A stretch of 64,000 nt of DNA from Chryseobacterium cupriresistens (GTDB lineage Bacteria; Bacteroidota; Bacteroidia; Flavobacteriales; Weeksellaceae). Shown in pieces: positions 17,628-26,311 of the stretch (within the stretch, counting starts at the first letter, position 1; every line of letters starts with the position of its first letter). The notes beneath the pieces are model-generated. The model did not search any database. It was not told where the DNA came from and worked only from the letters and a program-made list of their open reading frames with translations. Location: contig NZ_JBKKJT010000005.1 in the NCBI RefSeq assembly GCF_046614675.1, forward strand, positions 124,001 through 188,000, read 5' to 3'. Both the position numbers and the translations under genes were made by a program.

Positions 17628-18395
17628 TTATCTTTTTCTTAATTCATCCAAATGATCCCAGATATCATCCTTTTTCTTGTAGGGAAGTTCCATAAAATCT
17701 TCAGGATGGTTTTCCCTGTATTCCTGCCATAATTTATCATCCTTTTCGCTGTAATAATTCGGAAACTCCCAGATAAATTTTTTCTTCTTTTCTCCCACAT
17801 TTTTAAAGGCAAAGGCGATAATACTGCCTACTACAGCTCCGGAAAGATGGGCCTGCCATGAAATTTTACTTGGTTCCTGCATGTTGTAGAACAGTTCCTC
17901 CGGAAGCATTCCCCATACCAGACTGCCATAATAAAGCACAACAAGCATTGAAATCGTAAGAAGTTTCGTATTCCATTTAAAAACGCCGCTGAAGAAAAGG
18001 AAAAAGGCAAGCACATATACCACACCGCTGGCCCCAATGGTGCAGGTGTACATATATTCACCGGTAAGAATATCAATAGGAGGAAGAAGCCACACCAATA
18101 GTCCTGTTGCCAGCCAGCCGATAATAAAGACTTTGTTGGCCACTACCGGATAAAACTGATACAGCAAAAACATAAGTGCTGCTATCGGAATAGAGTTTCC
18201 TATAATATGATCAATATTTCCATGTAAAAGGGGAGAGGTAATAATGCCAAGCAATCCCTCGGGTAAGAGGGGAATAATGGCTCCAAAACAGCTTTGAAAG
18301 AAGCCCTGCATTTGTAAAAAGTACCCGAACCACATTGCTGAAAGCATCAGCAATGGATAGATAACCGCTCTTTTGGAAATTACATTTTTGAACAT
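17628..18395 (-). CDS. Rhomboid family intramembrane serine protease
   Basis: Membrane protein of 255 residues with six hydrophobic segments. The catalytic dyad is visible: S124 in GASG and H183 in the QAHLSGAVVG helix; the HGNIDHIIGN motif near residue 58 is the family His/Asn region. A charged cytosolic C-terminus of about 55 residues follows (YYSEKDDKLWQEYRENHP). Rhomboids cut transmembrane substrates within the bilayer; the substrate here is unknown. It precedes dprA by 33 bases. Confidence 0.92.
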   Translation of the reverse strand: MFKNVISKRAVIYPLLMLSAMWFGYFLQMQGFFQSCFGAIIPLLPEGLLGIITSPLLHGNIDHIIGNSIPIAALMFLLYQFYPVVANKVFIIGWLATGLLVWLLPPIDILTGEYMYTCTIGASGVVYVLAFFLFFSGVFKWNTKLLTISMLVVLYYGSLVWGMLPEELFYNMQEPSKISWQAHLSGAVVGSIIAFAFKNVGEKKKKFIWEFPNYYSEKDDKLWQEYRENHPEDFMELPYKKKDDIWDHLDELRKR

Positions 18396-18615
18396 GTGGA
18401 TTTTACGTCAAATCAAAAGCCAATGATAAATTTCGGAAAATTTGTCGATGAATAAGTTTCTACCGGCCTGATTTTAAGACAAAAGGTATTAAATTTAACT
18501 TTTGAACTCATTATTTGGCATTGATTTTATAGAAATATCTTGTTATGAGATCATTAAACTTTATAGAAATGGGTTCTTTTAAAGCTGAATTTAGCTTTTA
18601 AAAAAATTATATTAA

Positions 18616-18623
18616 TATTTTTG
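18616..18623 (+). promoter_or_regulatory. Probable -7 element of first DUF3078 gene
   Basis: TATTTTTG matches TAnnTTTG, 21 bases before the start codon. The -33 region is T-rich without a clear TTG. Confidence 0.5.
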
Positions 18624-18644
18624 CATTGAAAATTATTTAGAGTA

Positions 18645-19571
18645 ATGAAGAAGTTTTTATTGATTCTTTCCTGTTTTATAGGAATATATGCAAGTGCACA
18701 AGAAGAATTGAAAAAAGATTCCGCAGTGGTAGACACCATAAAATACTGGTCGGTTTTAGGAAAAAATACATTAATGATTAATCAGGCTGCCTTTTCAAAC
18801 TGGGTAGGAGGTGGGGCCAATAACGTGGGATGGCTTGCCGGAATGAATTATAATCTGACATATGAAAAAGATAAAGACCTTTGGGAAAATATCATTATTC
18901 TTGGATATGGGCAGAATGATACAAAAGGGCAGGGAATCAGAAAAACACAGGACGTTATCAATGTTTCTACCAATTATGGGCGAAAATTCTCAAAAAGCTG
19001 GTATTTCTCTATGGGTGCAGGATTTCAATCACAGTTTGCTGCAGGATATGAAGATGGAAATAATCCTGATGCAAAAAAGATATCCAATTTTATGGCACCG
19101 GGCTACCTGAACGTCGGGATGGGTATCACGTACAGACCCAATGATGATCTCACGGTAACATTACGTCCTACCAACGCCAGATGGACATTTGTACTGGACA
19201 AAGATCTCCAGACAGCAGGAAATTATGGTTTAAAGAATGATGGTGATACTTCTTTATTACAATTCGGTTTTCTGGGAACGGCAATATATAAATTGAAAAT
19301 AATGGAAGATATTTATTTAACCAATACAGCGTCTGTCTTCTCGAATTACCTTGACCACCCGGACAGATTAGTTCTTGCCTATGGAGCTTTGCTGAACTTA
19401 AAGGTAAATAAATACATCTCCTCCAATGTGACCGTTGATTTGCTATACGATCATAATCAGATAGAGAAAACACAGCTGAAACAAACTCTTGGAATCGGAT
19501 TTGCCTATACGCTGGCAAATGGTGTAAAACGTTCTGATCGCAAAGACAGCCAGTGGTGGATCAAAAAATAG
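18645..19571 (+). CDS. DUF3078 protein, first copy
   Basis: Exported protein of 308 residues with a signal peptide (LLILSCFIGIYASAQ). The opening WSVLGKNTLMINQAAFSNWVGGG and repeated amphipathic strands to a C-terminal DRKDSQWWIKK fit the DUF3078 family of Bacteroidota, whose members are probably outer-membrane beta-barrels. The next gene is a close paralogue in the same orientation, the two being alike over their full length. The copies have separate promoters and this one ends in a terminator, so they can be expressed separately. Confidence 0.85.
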   Translation: MKKFLLILSCFIGIYASAQEELKKDSAVVDTIKYWSVLGKNTLMINQAAFSNWVGGGANNVGWLAGMNYNLTYEKDKDLWENIIILGYGQNDTKGQGIRKTQDVINVSTNYGRKFSKSWYFSMGAGFQSQFAAGYEDGNNPDAKKISNFMAPGYLNVGMGITYRPNDDLTVTLRPTNARWTFVLDKDLQTAGNYGLKNDGDTSLLQFGFLGTAIYKLKIMEDIYLTNTASVFSNYLDHPDRLVLAYGALLNLKVNKYISSNVTVDLLYDHNQIEKTQLKQTLGIGFAYTLANGVKRSDRKDSQWWIKK

Positions 19572-19593
19572 TCAGAATACTTATATTTTAATT

Positions 19594-19625
19594 AAAACAC
19601 TTCAGAAATGAGGTGTTTTTTTGTT
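19594..19625 (+). terminator. Terminator of first DUF3078 gene
   Basis: Stem AAAACACTTCA/TGAGGTGTTTT with one G-T or mismatch position and a four-base loop, followed by T residues. Confidence 0.8.
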
Positions 19626-19775
19626 TTTAAAATGCCTGAATTTTAAGTTGACTTAAGTTTGTGAGTCGTAATTTTTGTTTTTCAAGTCTTTTGTTTTCAG
19701 TTGATTATGATGTATTTTTTAATTATGTTAAATTCATTTTAAAGTGAATTTTATGTCGGCATAAATTATTATTTA

Positions 19776-19783
19776 TACATTTG
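19776..19783 (+). promoter_or_regulatory. Probable -7 element of second DUF3078 gene
   Basis: TACATTTG matches TAnnTTTG, 15 bases before the ATG. Confidence 0.5.
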
Positions 19784-19798
19784 TAATAAATCAACATT

Positions 19799-20722
19799 AT
19801 GAAAAAACTTTTATTGATCAGTTCTATCTCTTTTGGGGCTGCAGCACTCGCTCAGGAGGCTAAGACGGAAGCTCCGGTATCAGACACAGCTAAGGCATGG
19901 TCTATTCAGGGACAAAATACATTAATGCTTAATCAGGCTGCCTTTTCAAACTGGGTAGGTGGAGGAGCCAACAACGTAGGTTGGCTTGCTGGCGTTAATT
20001 ACAACCTGACCTATGAAAAAGGGAAAGATCTTTGGGAAAATATTATCATTCTGGGGTACGGACAAAATAACACACAAGGAACAGGAGTTAGAAAAACGCA
20101 GGATGTCATTAATCTTTCTACAAACTATGGTAGAGAATTTGCCAAACATTGGTATTTATCTGCAGGGGCGGGGCTTCAGACTCAGTTTGCTCCGGGTTAT
20201 GAAGATGGAAATAATCCTGATGCAAAAAAGATTTCCAATTTTATGGCTCCCGGATATCTGAGTGTAGGAGCAGGGGTTACATACCGTCCCAATGATAATC
20301 TTACAGTTACTTTACGGCCTGCGAATGCCAGATGGACTTTTGTTTTAGACGAAGATCTTCAGAAAGCAGGAACTTACGGTCTTAAAAACGATGGAGATTC
20401 TTCTCTTTTCCAATTCGGTTTCCTGGGAACGGCAATGTACAAACTGAAGATTATGGAGAATATAACCTTACTGAATACGGCTTCTGTATTCTCAAACTAC
20501 CTTGATCACCCGGACAGGCTTGTCCTTGGATATAGCGGAGTTTTGAGCATGAAAATCAATAAATATATTTCTACCAACGTTACCCTTGACCTTTTGTATG
20601 ACCATAATCAGATATGGAAGACCCAGCTGAAGCAGACATTGGGCGTAGGATTGGCGTATAATTTTGATAACGGTAAGAAACGTTCAGAAAATAAAGATAA
20701 CCAAAGCTGGTTGAAAAAATAA
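19799..20722 (+). CDS. DUF3078 protein, second copy
   Basis: Exported protein of 307 residues with a signal peptide (LLISSISFGAAALAQ), a paralogue of the preceding gene. Blocks such as FSNWVGGGANNVGWLAG, NYNLTYEK, LWENIIILGYGQN, GYEDGNNPDAKKISNFMAPGYL and SNYLDHPDRLVL are identical or nearly so in both copies; the differences lie mainly in the signal peptide and short loops. A recent-to-moderate tandem duplication is the simplest reading. Function of DUF3078 is not established; an outer-membrane barrel is inferred from the alternating strand pattern. Confidence 0.85.
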   Translation: MKKLLLISSISFGAAALAQEAKTEAPVSDTAKAWSIQGQNTLMLNQAAFSNWVGGGANNVGWLAGVNYNLTYEKGKDLWENIIILGYGQNNTQGTGVRKTQDVINLSTNYGREFAKHWYLSAGAGLQTQFAPGYEDGNNPDAKKISNFMAPGYLSVGAGVTYRPNDNLTVTLRPANARWTFVLDEDLQKAGTYGLKNDGDSSLFQFGFLGTAMYKLKIMENITLLNTASVFSNYLDHPDRLVLGYSGVLSMKINKYISTNVTLDLLYDHNQIWKTQLKQTLGVGLAYNFDNGKKRSENKDNQSWLKK

Positions 20723-20744
20723 GAGACACACAATCTGTAAATAC

Positions 20745-20776
20745 AAAAAAAGCACTTCATTTGAAGTGCTTTTTTA
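20745..20776. terminator. Bidirectional terminator between DUF3078 and sufD
   Basis: Near-perfect palindrome: A-run, GCACTTCA, two-base loop, TGAAGTGC, T-run. It can serve both the rightward DUF3078 gene and the leftward sufD. Confidence 0.92.
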
Positions 20777-20792
20777 TCAATATATATAAGTT

Positions 20793-22127
20793 TTAAAATT
20801 CTATATCAACTTCTAATTTCTCAGCCAGCAGCTTTGAAATTTTCTCTTTTAGAGGTTCTATATCAATATTCTGCATAGCATCATTCGCAAAAGCATATAA
20901 AAGTAGTGCCTGAGCTTCTTTTTTCGAAATTCCTCTGGCTCTCAGATAGAATAAAGCATCTTCATTCAATTGTCCTACTGTACATCCGTGAGAACATTTT
21001 ACATCGTCTGCAAAAATTTCTAACTGAGGTTTTGTATCAATACTTGCCCCTTCGCTTAGCAATACATTGTTGTTTTGCTGGTAAGCATTTGTCTTCTGAG
21101 CAATTTTGTCCACAAAAACTTTTCCGTTGAAAACTCCATGGGCGTTACCATCAAAAATTCCTTTGTAGTTCTGGTAACTTTCACAATTCGGGAAGTTGTG
21201 GTGAACTGCTGTATGGTGGTCTACCAACTGATCTTTCCCGATAATGGTAATTCCGTTCATGAATGAATTGATATTGGATCCGTTATGAATAAAATCAAGG
21301 TTGTTTCTTACCAGTTTACCTCCGAAAGAGAATGTGTTTACCGTAGTTAAGCTGTCCTTCTCCTGTTTTGCAAAAGTATTATCGATAAGATAGGTTGTGT
21401 TGTTATCGTTCTGAAGTTTGTGCCAGTCAGCTTTCGCATTTGGGTATGTAAAGATCTCTGTTACAGAGTTTGTCAGTACGTAAGTGGTGTCAAAATTATG
21501 GTGGCTTTCAATCACTTCTACTTTTGCTCCTTCTTCTACGATCAAAAGGTTTCTGGTATTGTAGAATGTATTTTCTTCCTGATTCTGAGAAATATAAAAA
21601 ACGTGGATTGGCTTTTCAATCACTACATTTTTAGGAACTTTAAGGAAGAAGCCATATTTGCAGTAAGCAAGGTTCAGGTTCGTAAAAGCCTGTTCTTTAG
21701 AAGCAATGGTATTGAAATATTTTTCAAAAACCTCCTTATGTTTCTCATCATTCAATGCATAATTGAATGAAAGGAACTCCACATTTTCAATAGAAACTTT
21801 AGAAAGCTCTTTGTGAAGTTTACCGTTTACAAAAACAATCCAATCAAAATTCTCTTCACCAAGATGCAGTTCATCAAACTGCTCTTTAGTGATATTGTGG
21901 TGCTCTTTCGGGAAGAAGTTGTAGCTTTTTTCCGTGATCTCCTTTAGATTGGTATATTTATATTCTTCGTCTTTTTTAGTAGGAAAACCAAAGTTTGCAA
22001 ATTTTTGAAGCGCTGTTTTTCTTTCCTCATCCAGAAATCTGTGACGAAGACTCTCCAAAAATTCACTATGGTTCTCTATAATTTGTTCTTTTAATGCCAT
22101 TACTGGTATGTCTGTGGTTTGCACCAT
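20793..22127 (-). CDS. sufD: Fe-S cluster assembly protein SufD
   Basis: Scaffold partner of 444 residues in the SufBC2D complex that builds Fe-S clusters. The C-terminal half is the beta-helix core of the SufB/SufD family with the diagnostic segment DDVKCSHGCTVGQLNEDALFYLRARGISKKEA; the conserved His and Cys there contribute to the SufB-SufD interface. The helical N-terminal part (FLESLRHRFLDEERKTALQKF) is typical of SufD. It is the last gene of the leftward suf cluster (A-type carrier, sufB, sufC, sufD). Confidence 0.95.
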   Translation of the reverse strand: MVQTTDIPVMALKEQIIENHSEFLESLRHRFLDEERKTALQKFANFGFPTKKDEEYKYTNLKEITEKSYNFFPKEHHNITKEQFDELHLGEENFDWIVFVNGKLHKELSKVSIENVEFLSFNYALNDEKHKEVFEKYFNTIASKEQAFTNLNLAYCKYGFFLKVPKNVVIEKPIHVFYISQNQEENTFYNTRNLLIVEEGAKVEVIESHHNFDTTYVLTNSVTEIFTYPNAKADWHKLQNDNNTTYLIDNTFAKQEKDSLTTVNTFSFGGKLVRNNLDFIHNGSNINSFMNGITIIGKDQLVDHHTAVHHNFPNCESYQNYKGIFDGNAHGVFNGKVFVDKIAQKTNAYQQNNNVLLSEGASIDTKPQLEIFADDVKCSHGCTVGQLNEDALFYLRARGISKKEAQALLLYAFANDAMQNIDIEPLKEKISKLLAEKLEVDIEF

Positions 22128-22233
22128 TTTTTCTTTTTTTTGAACTAAAATATTGTTATTCCGAGGAATAGGAATCCAATTTTTACTTTAGAGATTCATA
22201 TTTGCTACACTTCATAAATGGTTGGCATAATTT

Positions 22234-22261
22234 CAAATCTCAAATAGTAAATTTCAAATTA
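22234..22261. repeat. Heptanucleotide-periodic repeat after sufC
   Basis: Four 7-base units: CAAATCT, CAAATAG, TAAATTT, CAAATTA. The last unit contains the sufC stop codon, so the block lies directly 3' of sufC within the sufC-sufD gap. Confidence 0.55.
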
Positions 22262-23002
22262 ATTTAAAAGCCAGTCGTAACCTTTTTCTTCAAGTTCTAA
22301 TGCTAAAGATTTATCACCGGTTTTGATGATTTTCCCGTCTGCTAACACGTGAACGAAGTCAGGCTGAATATAGTTAAGCAATCTTTGATAGTGGGTAATC
22401 AGAAGAACTGCATTTCCTTCATTTTTGAAGTAGTTTACTCCATCTGCAACGATTCTTAAAGCATCGATATCCAATCCTGAATCAGTTTCATCAAGAATAG
22501 CCAATTTCGGATTAAGCATCATCATCTGGAAGATCTCGTTTCTTTTCTTTTCACCTCCGGAGAATCCTTCGTTCAATGATCTTGAAAGAAAATCTTTTTT
22601 GATTCCCAGTTTTTCAGATTTCTCACGGATTAGAGCAAGCATTTCTTTTGCCGGCATTTCTTCCAGTCCGTTTGCTTTTCTTGTTTCGTTTAAAGCGGCT
22701 TTGATAAAGTTCGTTACAGAAACTCCTGGAATTTCTACAGGATACTGGAAAGAAAGGAAAATTCCTTTGTGAGCTCTATCTTCAGGAGCATCTTCGCTGA
22801 TGTCCTGTCCGTCAAAAAGGATCTCTCCACCAGTCACTTCGTAATCTTCTTTTCCTGCGATTACAGAAGAAAGGGTAGACTTACCAGCTCCGTTTGGTCC
22901 CATGATAGCGTGAACTTCGCCCGGCTTTATTTCAAGATTAATCCCTTTTAATATTTCTGCGCCATCTTCAATTTTGGCGTGAAGGTCTTTAATTTGTAAC
23001 AT
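22259..23002 (-). CDS. sufC: Fe-S cluster assembly ATPase SufC
   Basis: ABC-type ATPase of 247 residues that drives the SufBCD scaffold. Walker A GPNGAGKST (about residues 35-43), signature region GFSGGEKKRNEI in the SufC-specific form, Walker B LAILDETDSGLD and the H-loop ITHYQRL are all intact. It has no membrane partner; SufC works in the cytosol with SufB and SufD. Gaps of 131 bases to sufD and 232 bases to sufB are long for a suf operon and hold no gene. Confidence 0.97.
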   Translation of the reverse strand: MLQIKDLHAKIEDGAEILKGINLEIKPGEVHAIMGPNGAGKSTLSSVIAGKEDYEVTGGEILFDGQDISEDAPEDRAHKGIFLSFQYPVEIPGVSVTNFIKAALNETRKANGLEEMPAKEMLALIREKSEKLGIKKDFLSRSLNEGFSGGEKKRNEIFQMMMLNPKLAILDETDSGLDIDALRIVADGVNYFKNEGNAVLLITHYQRLLNYIQPDFVHVLADGKIIKTGDKSLALELEEKGYDWLLN

Positions 23003-23234
23003 TCTTGCTAACTTTTGCTTTATAATTGTGTGAGCTTCTCATTGTGTATTCACTTTGTCTTTAACTGAAGTATTTCCTCAGCGGACATAGAAGCTTTTTA
23101 TATTTTATTTTACTAATAATCTCCTGTGAAGATTACAATTTATTTCCCGTTGATAACGGTTGATCATCTGATAAAAACTCTGAAAACCTTGCCTTTAAAT
23201 CAGTTGGTTTTTATCTGAAAATCCTTTTAAAAGA

Positions 23235-24683
23235 TTAACCTACCGAACCTTCTAGTGAAATTTCAAGTAGTTTCTGTGCTTCAATAGCAAATTCCATTGG
23301 AAGTTTATTTAAAACTTCTTTACTGAAACCATTTACAATCAGAGCAATAGCTCTTTCTGTGTCAATACCTCTCTGGTTACAGTAGAAAATCTGGTCTTCC
23401 CCGATTTTTGAAGTCGTAGCCTCGTGCTCTAACTGTGCCGTAGGGTCTTTGATTTCAATATAAGGGAAAGTATGAGCTCCACATTCATTACCCATCAATA
23501 AAGAGTCACATTGTGAAAAGTTTCTGGCTCCTTTTGCAGAAGGCATTACTTTTACCTGTCCTCTGTATGAGTTTTGTGATTTTCCGGCAGAAATACCTTT
23601 TGAAATAATCGTTGATTTGGTATTCTTTCCAATGTGGATCATTTTTGTTCCTGTATCTGCATATTGGTGGTTGTTGGTTACCGCAATAGAGTAGAACTCT
23701 CCGATAGAATTGTCTCCTTTTAAGATACAAGAAGGATATTTCCATGTTACAGCTGAACCTGTTTCAACCTGTGTCCAGGAGATTTTTGCATTTCTTTCGC
23801 AAAGTCCTCTCTTCGTTACAAAGTTGAATACACCTCCTTTACCTTCTTCATTACCCGGGTACCAGTTCTGTACCGTTGAATATTTAATTTCAGCATTATC
23901 TAAAGCGATAAGCTCTACAACCGCTGCGTGAAGCTGGTTTTCATCTCTTGACGGTGCTGTACATCCTTCAAGATAAGATACATAACTTCCTTCATCAGCT
24001 ACAAGAAGCGTTCTTTCAAACTGTCCTGTTCCTGCCTGATTGATACGGAAATAAGTAGAAAGTTCCATCGGGCATTTTACTCCTTTAGGAATATAACAGA
24101 AACTTCCGTCAGAAAATACTGCGGAATTCAATGCTGCATAAAAGTTATCTCCTCTCGGAACTACTTTTCCAAGATATTTTCTTACCAAATCAGGGTGGTT
24201 TTTAATAGCCTCAGAGATCGAGCAGAAAATAATTCCTTTTTCTGCAAGTGTATCCTGGAAAGTGGTTTTCACAGAAACTGAGTCCATTACGATATCTACA
24301 GCAACTCCTGAAAGTCTTTTTTGCTCTTCGATATTAATCCCTAGCTTTTCGAATGTTTTCAATAGTTCAGGATCTACTTCGTCAAGGCTTGCCAGTTCAG
24401 GCTTTACTTTTGGAGCAGCATAGTAACGGATTGCCTGAAAATCCGGTTTTTCATATTTGATATTAGCCCACTCAGGCTCTACCATTTTTTGCCAGATTTT
24501 GAAAGATTCCAATCGCCATTCAGTCATCCATTCCGGCTCTTCTTTTTTAGCAGAGATCGCACGGATGATATCCTCGTTTAAACCAGTCGGGAAGTCTTCA
24601 TAATCAATCTTCGTCTCCCAACCGAATTCATATTTTTTATTTTCTAGATCGACTCTTAGATCGTCTTCTGTATATTTACTCAT
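23235..24683 (-). CDS. sufB: Fe-S cluster assembly protein SufB
   Basis: Scaffold protein of 482 residues on which new Fe-S clusters form. Conserved family stretches include FCSISEAIKNHPDLVRKYLG, GGVFNFVTKRGLCERNAKISWTQVETGSAVTWKYPSC, and QCDSLLMGNECGAHTFPYIEIKD. The Cys in KYPSC and the His/Glu in the C-terminal core (QLEHEATTSKIGEDQIFYCNQRGI) are the residues implicated in cluster building in other species. Length is typical for long SufB proteins. It follows the A-type carrier gene by 81 bases, nearly all of which is a heptad repeat. Confidence 0.97.
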   Translation of the reverse strand: MSKYTEDDLRVDLENKKYEFGWETKIDYEDFPTGLNEDIIRAISAKKEEPEWMTEWRLESFKIWQKMVEPEWANIKYEKPDFQAIRYYAAPKVKPELASLDEVDPELLKTFEKLGINIEEQKRLSGVAVDIVMDSVSVKTTFQDTLAEKGIIFCSISEAIKNHPDLVRKYLGKVVPRGDNFYAALNSAVFSDGSFCYIPKGVKCPMELSTYFRINQAGTGQFERTLLVADEGSYVSYLEGCTAPSRDENQLHAAVVELIALDNAEIKYSTVQNWYPGNEEGKGGVFNFVTKRGLCERNAKISWTQVETGSAVTWKYPSCILKGDNSIGEFYSIAVTNNHQYADTGTKMIHIGKNTKSTIISKGISAGKSQNSYRGQVKVMPSAKGARNFSQCDSLLMGNECGAHTFPYIEIKDPTAQLEHEATTSKIGEDQIFYCNQRGIDTERAIALIVNGFSKEVLNKLPMEFAIEAQKLLEISLEGSVG

Positions 24684-24694
24684 TATTTTTTTTT

Positions 24695-24759
24695 AGGTTT
24701 CAGATTAGATTTCAGAAGTCAGAATAGCTCTGAGGTCTGAAATCTAGGATCTAATGTCT
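24695..24759. repeat. Inverted heptanucleotide repeat between sufA-like gene and sufB
   Basis: A 65-base block that almost fills the 81-base gap. On the plus strand the right half has four phased 7-base units ending in TCT (GAGGTCT, GAAATCT, AGGATCT, AATGTCT). The left half has units starting with AG (AGGTTTC, then AGATT, AGATTTC, AGAAGTC, AGAATAG). The two halves are thus mirror images; AGATTTCAGA (24707-24716) pairs perfectly with TCTGAAATCT (24736-24745). It lies just 3' of the carrier gene on its strand. Confidence 0.7.
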
Positions 24760-24764
24760 TTTCT

Positions 24765-25094
24765 CTAAAGACTAAATGATTCCCCACATCCACATGTTCT
24801 GGATGCATTCGGGTTGTTAAAAACAAACCCTTTTCCGTTCAATCCTCCTGAATACTCAAGAGTTGTTCCTGCTAAATAAAGGATGGATTTTTTATCTATA
24901 ATAATTTTAATGTTATTATCTTCAAAAATCTGATCTGTGTCTGTTTTTTCGTTGTCAAACTTTAAAACATACTCTAAACCAGAGCATCCGCCGCTTTTTA
25001 CCCCTACTCTTATATAATCTTCAGCAGGGTTAAAACCATCTTCCGTCATTAACTGGATGGCTTTCTCCTTTGCATGGTCTGATACTTTTATCAT
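24765..25094 (-). CDS. A-type Fe-S carrier (HesB/IscA/SufA family)
   Basis: Protein of 109 residues that carries new Fe-S clusters to target enzymes. The three ligand cysteines are present: C37 in KSGGCSGLEY and C101/C103 in the C-terminal RTCGCGESF motif. As the first gene before sufB it fills the SufA place, though A-type proteins cannot be told apart reliably from sequence alone, so no symbol is given. A good promoter lies upstream and probably drives the whole cluster. Confidence 0.93.
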   Translation of the reverse strand: MIKVSDHAKEKAIQLMTEDGFNPAEDYIRVGVKSGGCSGLEYVLKFDNEKTDTDQIFEDNNIKIIIDKKSILYLAGTTLEYSGGLNGKGFVFNNPNASRTCGCGESFSL

Positions 25095-25122
25095 TGTATT
25101 TATTTAGAATGATTTAATGATG

Positions 25123-25154
25123 CAAAAATACAAACTAATTTCCGCAATCTCAAA
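25123..25154 (-). promoter_or_regulatory. Promoter of the suf cluster
   Basis: On the minus strand TTTG (25154-25151), a 20-base spacer and TATTTTTG (25130-25123) match the Bacteroidota consensus, 28 bases before the A-type carrier start codon. Confidence 0.7.
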
Positions 25155-25390
25155 TCGAAGATGTCTATTTTAATGATTATGATATTAATAGCAATTTATC
25201 AGAGGATAAATGATGTTAAAAAAAGATAAACTGAGCCGTTTTCTGTTAAGGTTTTATTCATAATTTTAACCTTGAATCGTATTTTAAATCTATAAGGAAG
25301 ACATATAATCAAGCAATAAGGGAGAAAACTTGTCAAAAATAAAGTACAATAAATCTTTCTTTTAATAATGCTCAATAAATAAAAATATAA

Positions 25391-26251
25391 ATGAAAAAAA
25401 TAGGTATTATCGCATTGGCGCTCTTCATACAGAATGTTTCTGCACAAACCAACAGATTCGTATATCAGGTGACGATGAAGCCTGATGCTGAAAATAAAAC
25501 AGATATCAAGACTGAAAATGCTTATCTGGATATTTCTCCGGAAAAATCTGTGTTTTATTCTGAAAACAGAATCAAAAGAGATTCTATTATGCAAAAAGCA
25601 TTTCAGAGCGGAGGCGGAAGAGCAAGCATCAACAGAGATCAGATGGAAGGATTGAAAACGAATATCAGCTATTCCATTGAAAAAGATAAAACCAATCAAA
25701 AGACCTATTTTAAAGACAGAATCGGGCGTGATCTCTATTCGTATGAAGAAGACAGACCACTGAACTGGAAAATAGAGTCAGAAACGAGAAAAATAGGCGA
25801 GTATAAAGTTCAGAAAGCTGAAACTGATTTTGGTGGAAGAAAATGGACGGCATGGTTTACAACAGATCTTCCTTATCAGGATGGACCTTATAAGTTCGGA
25901 GGACTTCCGGGGTTGATTGTAAAAGTGGAAGATGATAAAGGAGATTATTCTTTTGATCTTATGAAAAACTATAAAATTGCTGAGTTTCCGGCTTTGAACC
26001 AGTTTGGAAATACTTTGAAAGTAAAAAGAACAGATTATATCAAACAGCAGCAAAAATTTAAAGCTGATCCGATGTCGTTTATGAGCCAAAGTGGCAGTGG
26101 ACAAGGTGGATTTTCTAATACAATAAGAATAGGCGGAGGCGGAAGAGGCTCCGGCGGCGGAAACCAAAATCCTGCTGATATGAGAAAAAGAATGGAAGAA
26201 AGGGTGAAAGAAGAGGCTAAGAAAAATTCTAATCCGATCGAATTGCAATAA
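25391..26251 (+). CDS. GLPGLI family protein
   Basis: Exported protein of 286 residues with a short signal peptide (ALALFIQNVSAQ). The family name motif appears as GGLPGLIVKVED at about residues 173-184, preceded by the typical WTAWFTTDLPYQDGPYKF. The C-terminal third is rich in Gly, Arg and Lys (GGGGRGSGGGNQN, then RKRMEERVKEEAKK), a disordered tail common in these proteins. GLPGLI proteins are found almost only in Bacteroidota, often next to TonB-dependent receptors, and have no settled function. This one stands alone. Confidence 0.92.
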   Translation: MKKIGIIALALFIQNVSAQTNRFVYQVTMKPDAENKTDIKTENAYLDISPEKSVFYSENRIKRDSIMQKAFQSGGGRASINRDQMEGLKTNISYSIEKDKTNQKTYFKDRIGRDLYSYEEDRPLNWKIESETRKIGEYKVQKAETDFGGRKWTAWFTTDLPYQDGPYKFGGLPGLIVKVEDDKGDYSFDLMKNYKIAEFPALNQFGNTLKVKRTDYIKQQQKFKADPMSFMSQSGSGQGGFSNTIRIGGGGRGSGGGNQNPADMRKRMEERVKEEAKKNSNPIELQ

Positions 26252-26253
26252 AT

Positions 26254-26286
26254 AAAAAAGCGGTCTTGACTTAAGACCGCTTTTTT
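26254..26286. terminator. Bidirectional terminator
   Basis: Perfect GCGGTCTT/AAGACCGC stem with a five-base loop flanked by A-run and T-run, between the convergent GLPGLI and metallopeptidase genes. Confidence 0.93.
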
Positions 26287-26311
26287 ATATCATTATAATT
26301 TTTGATAAAAA

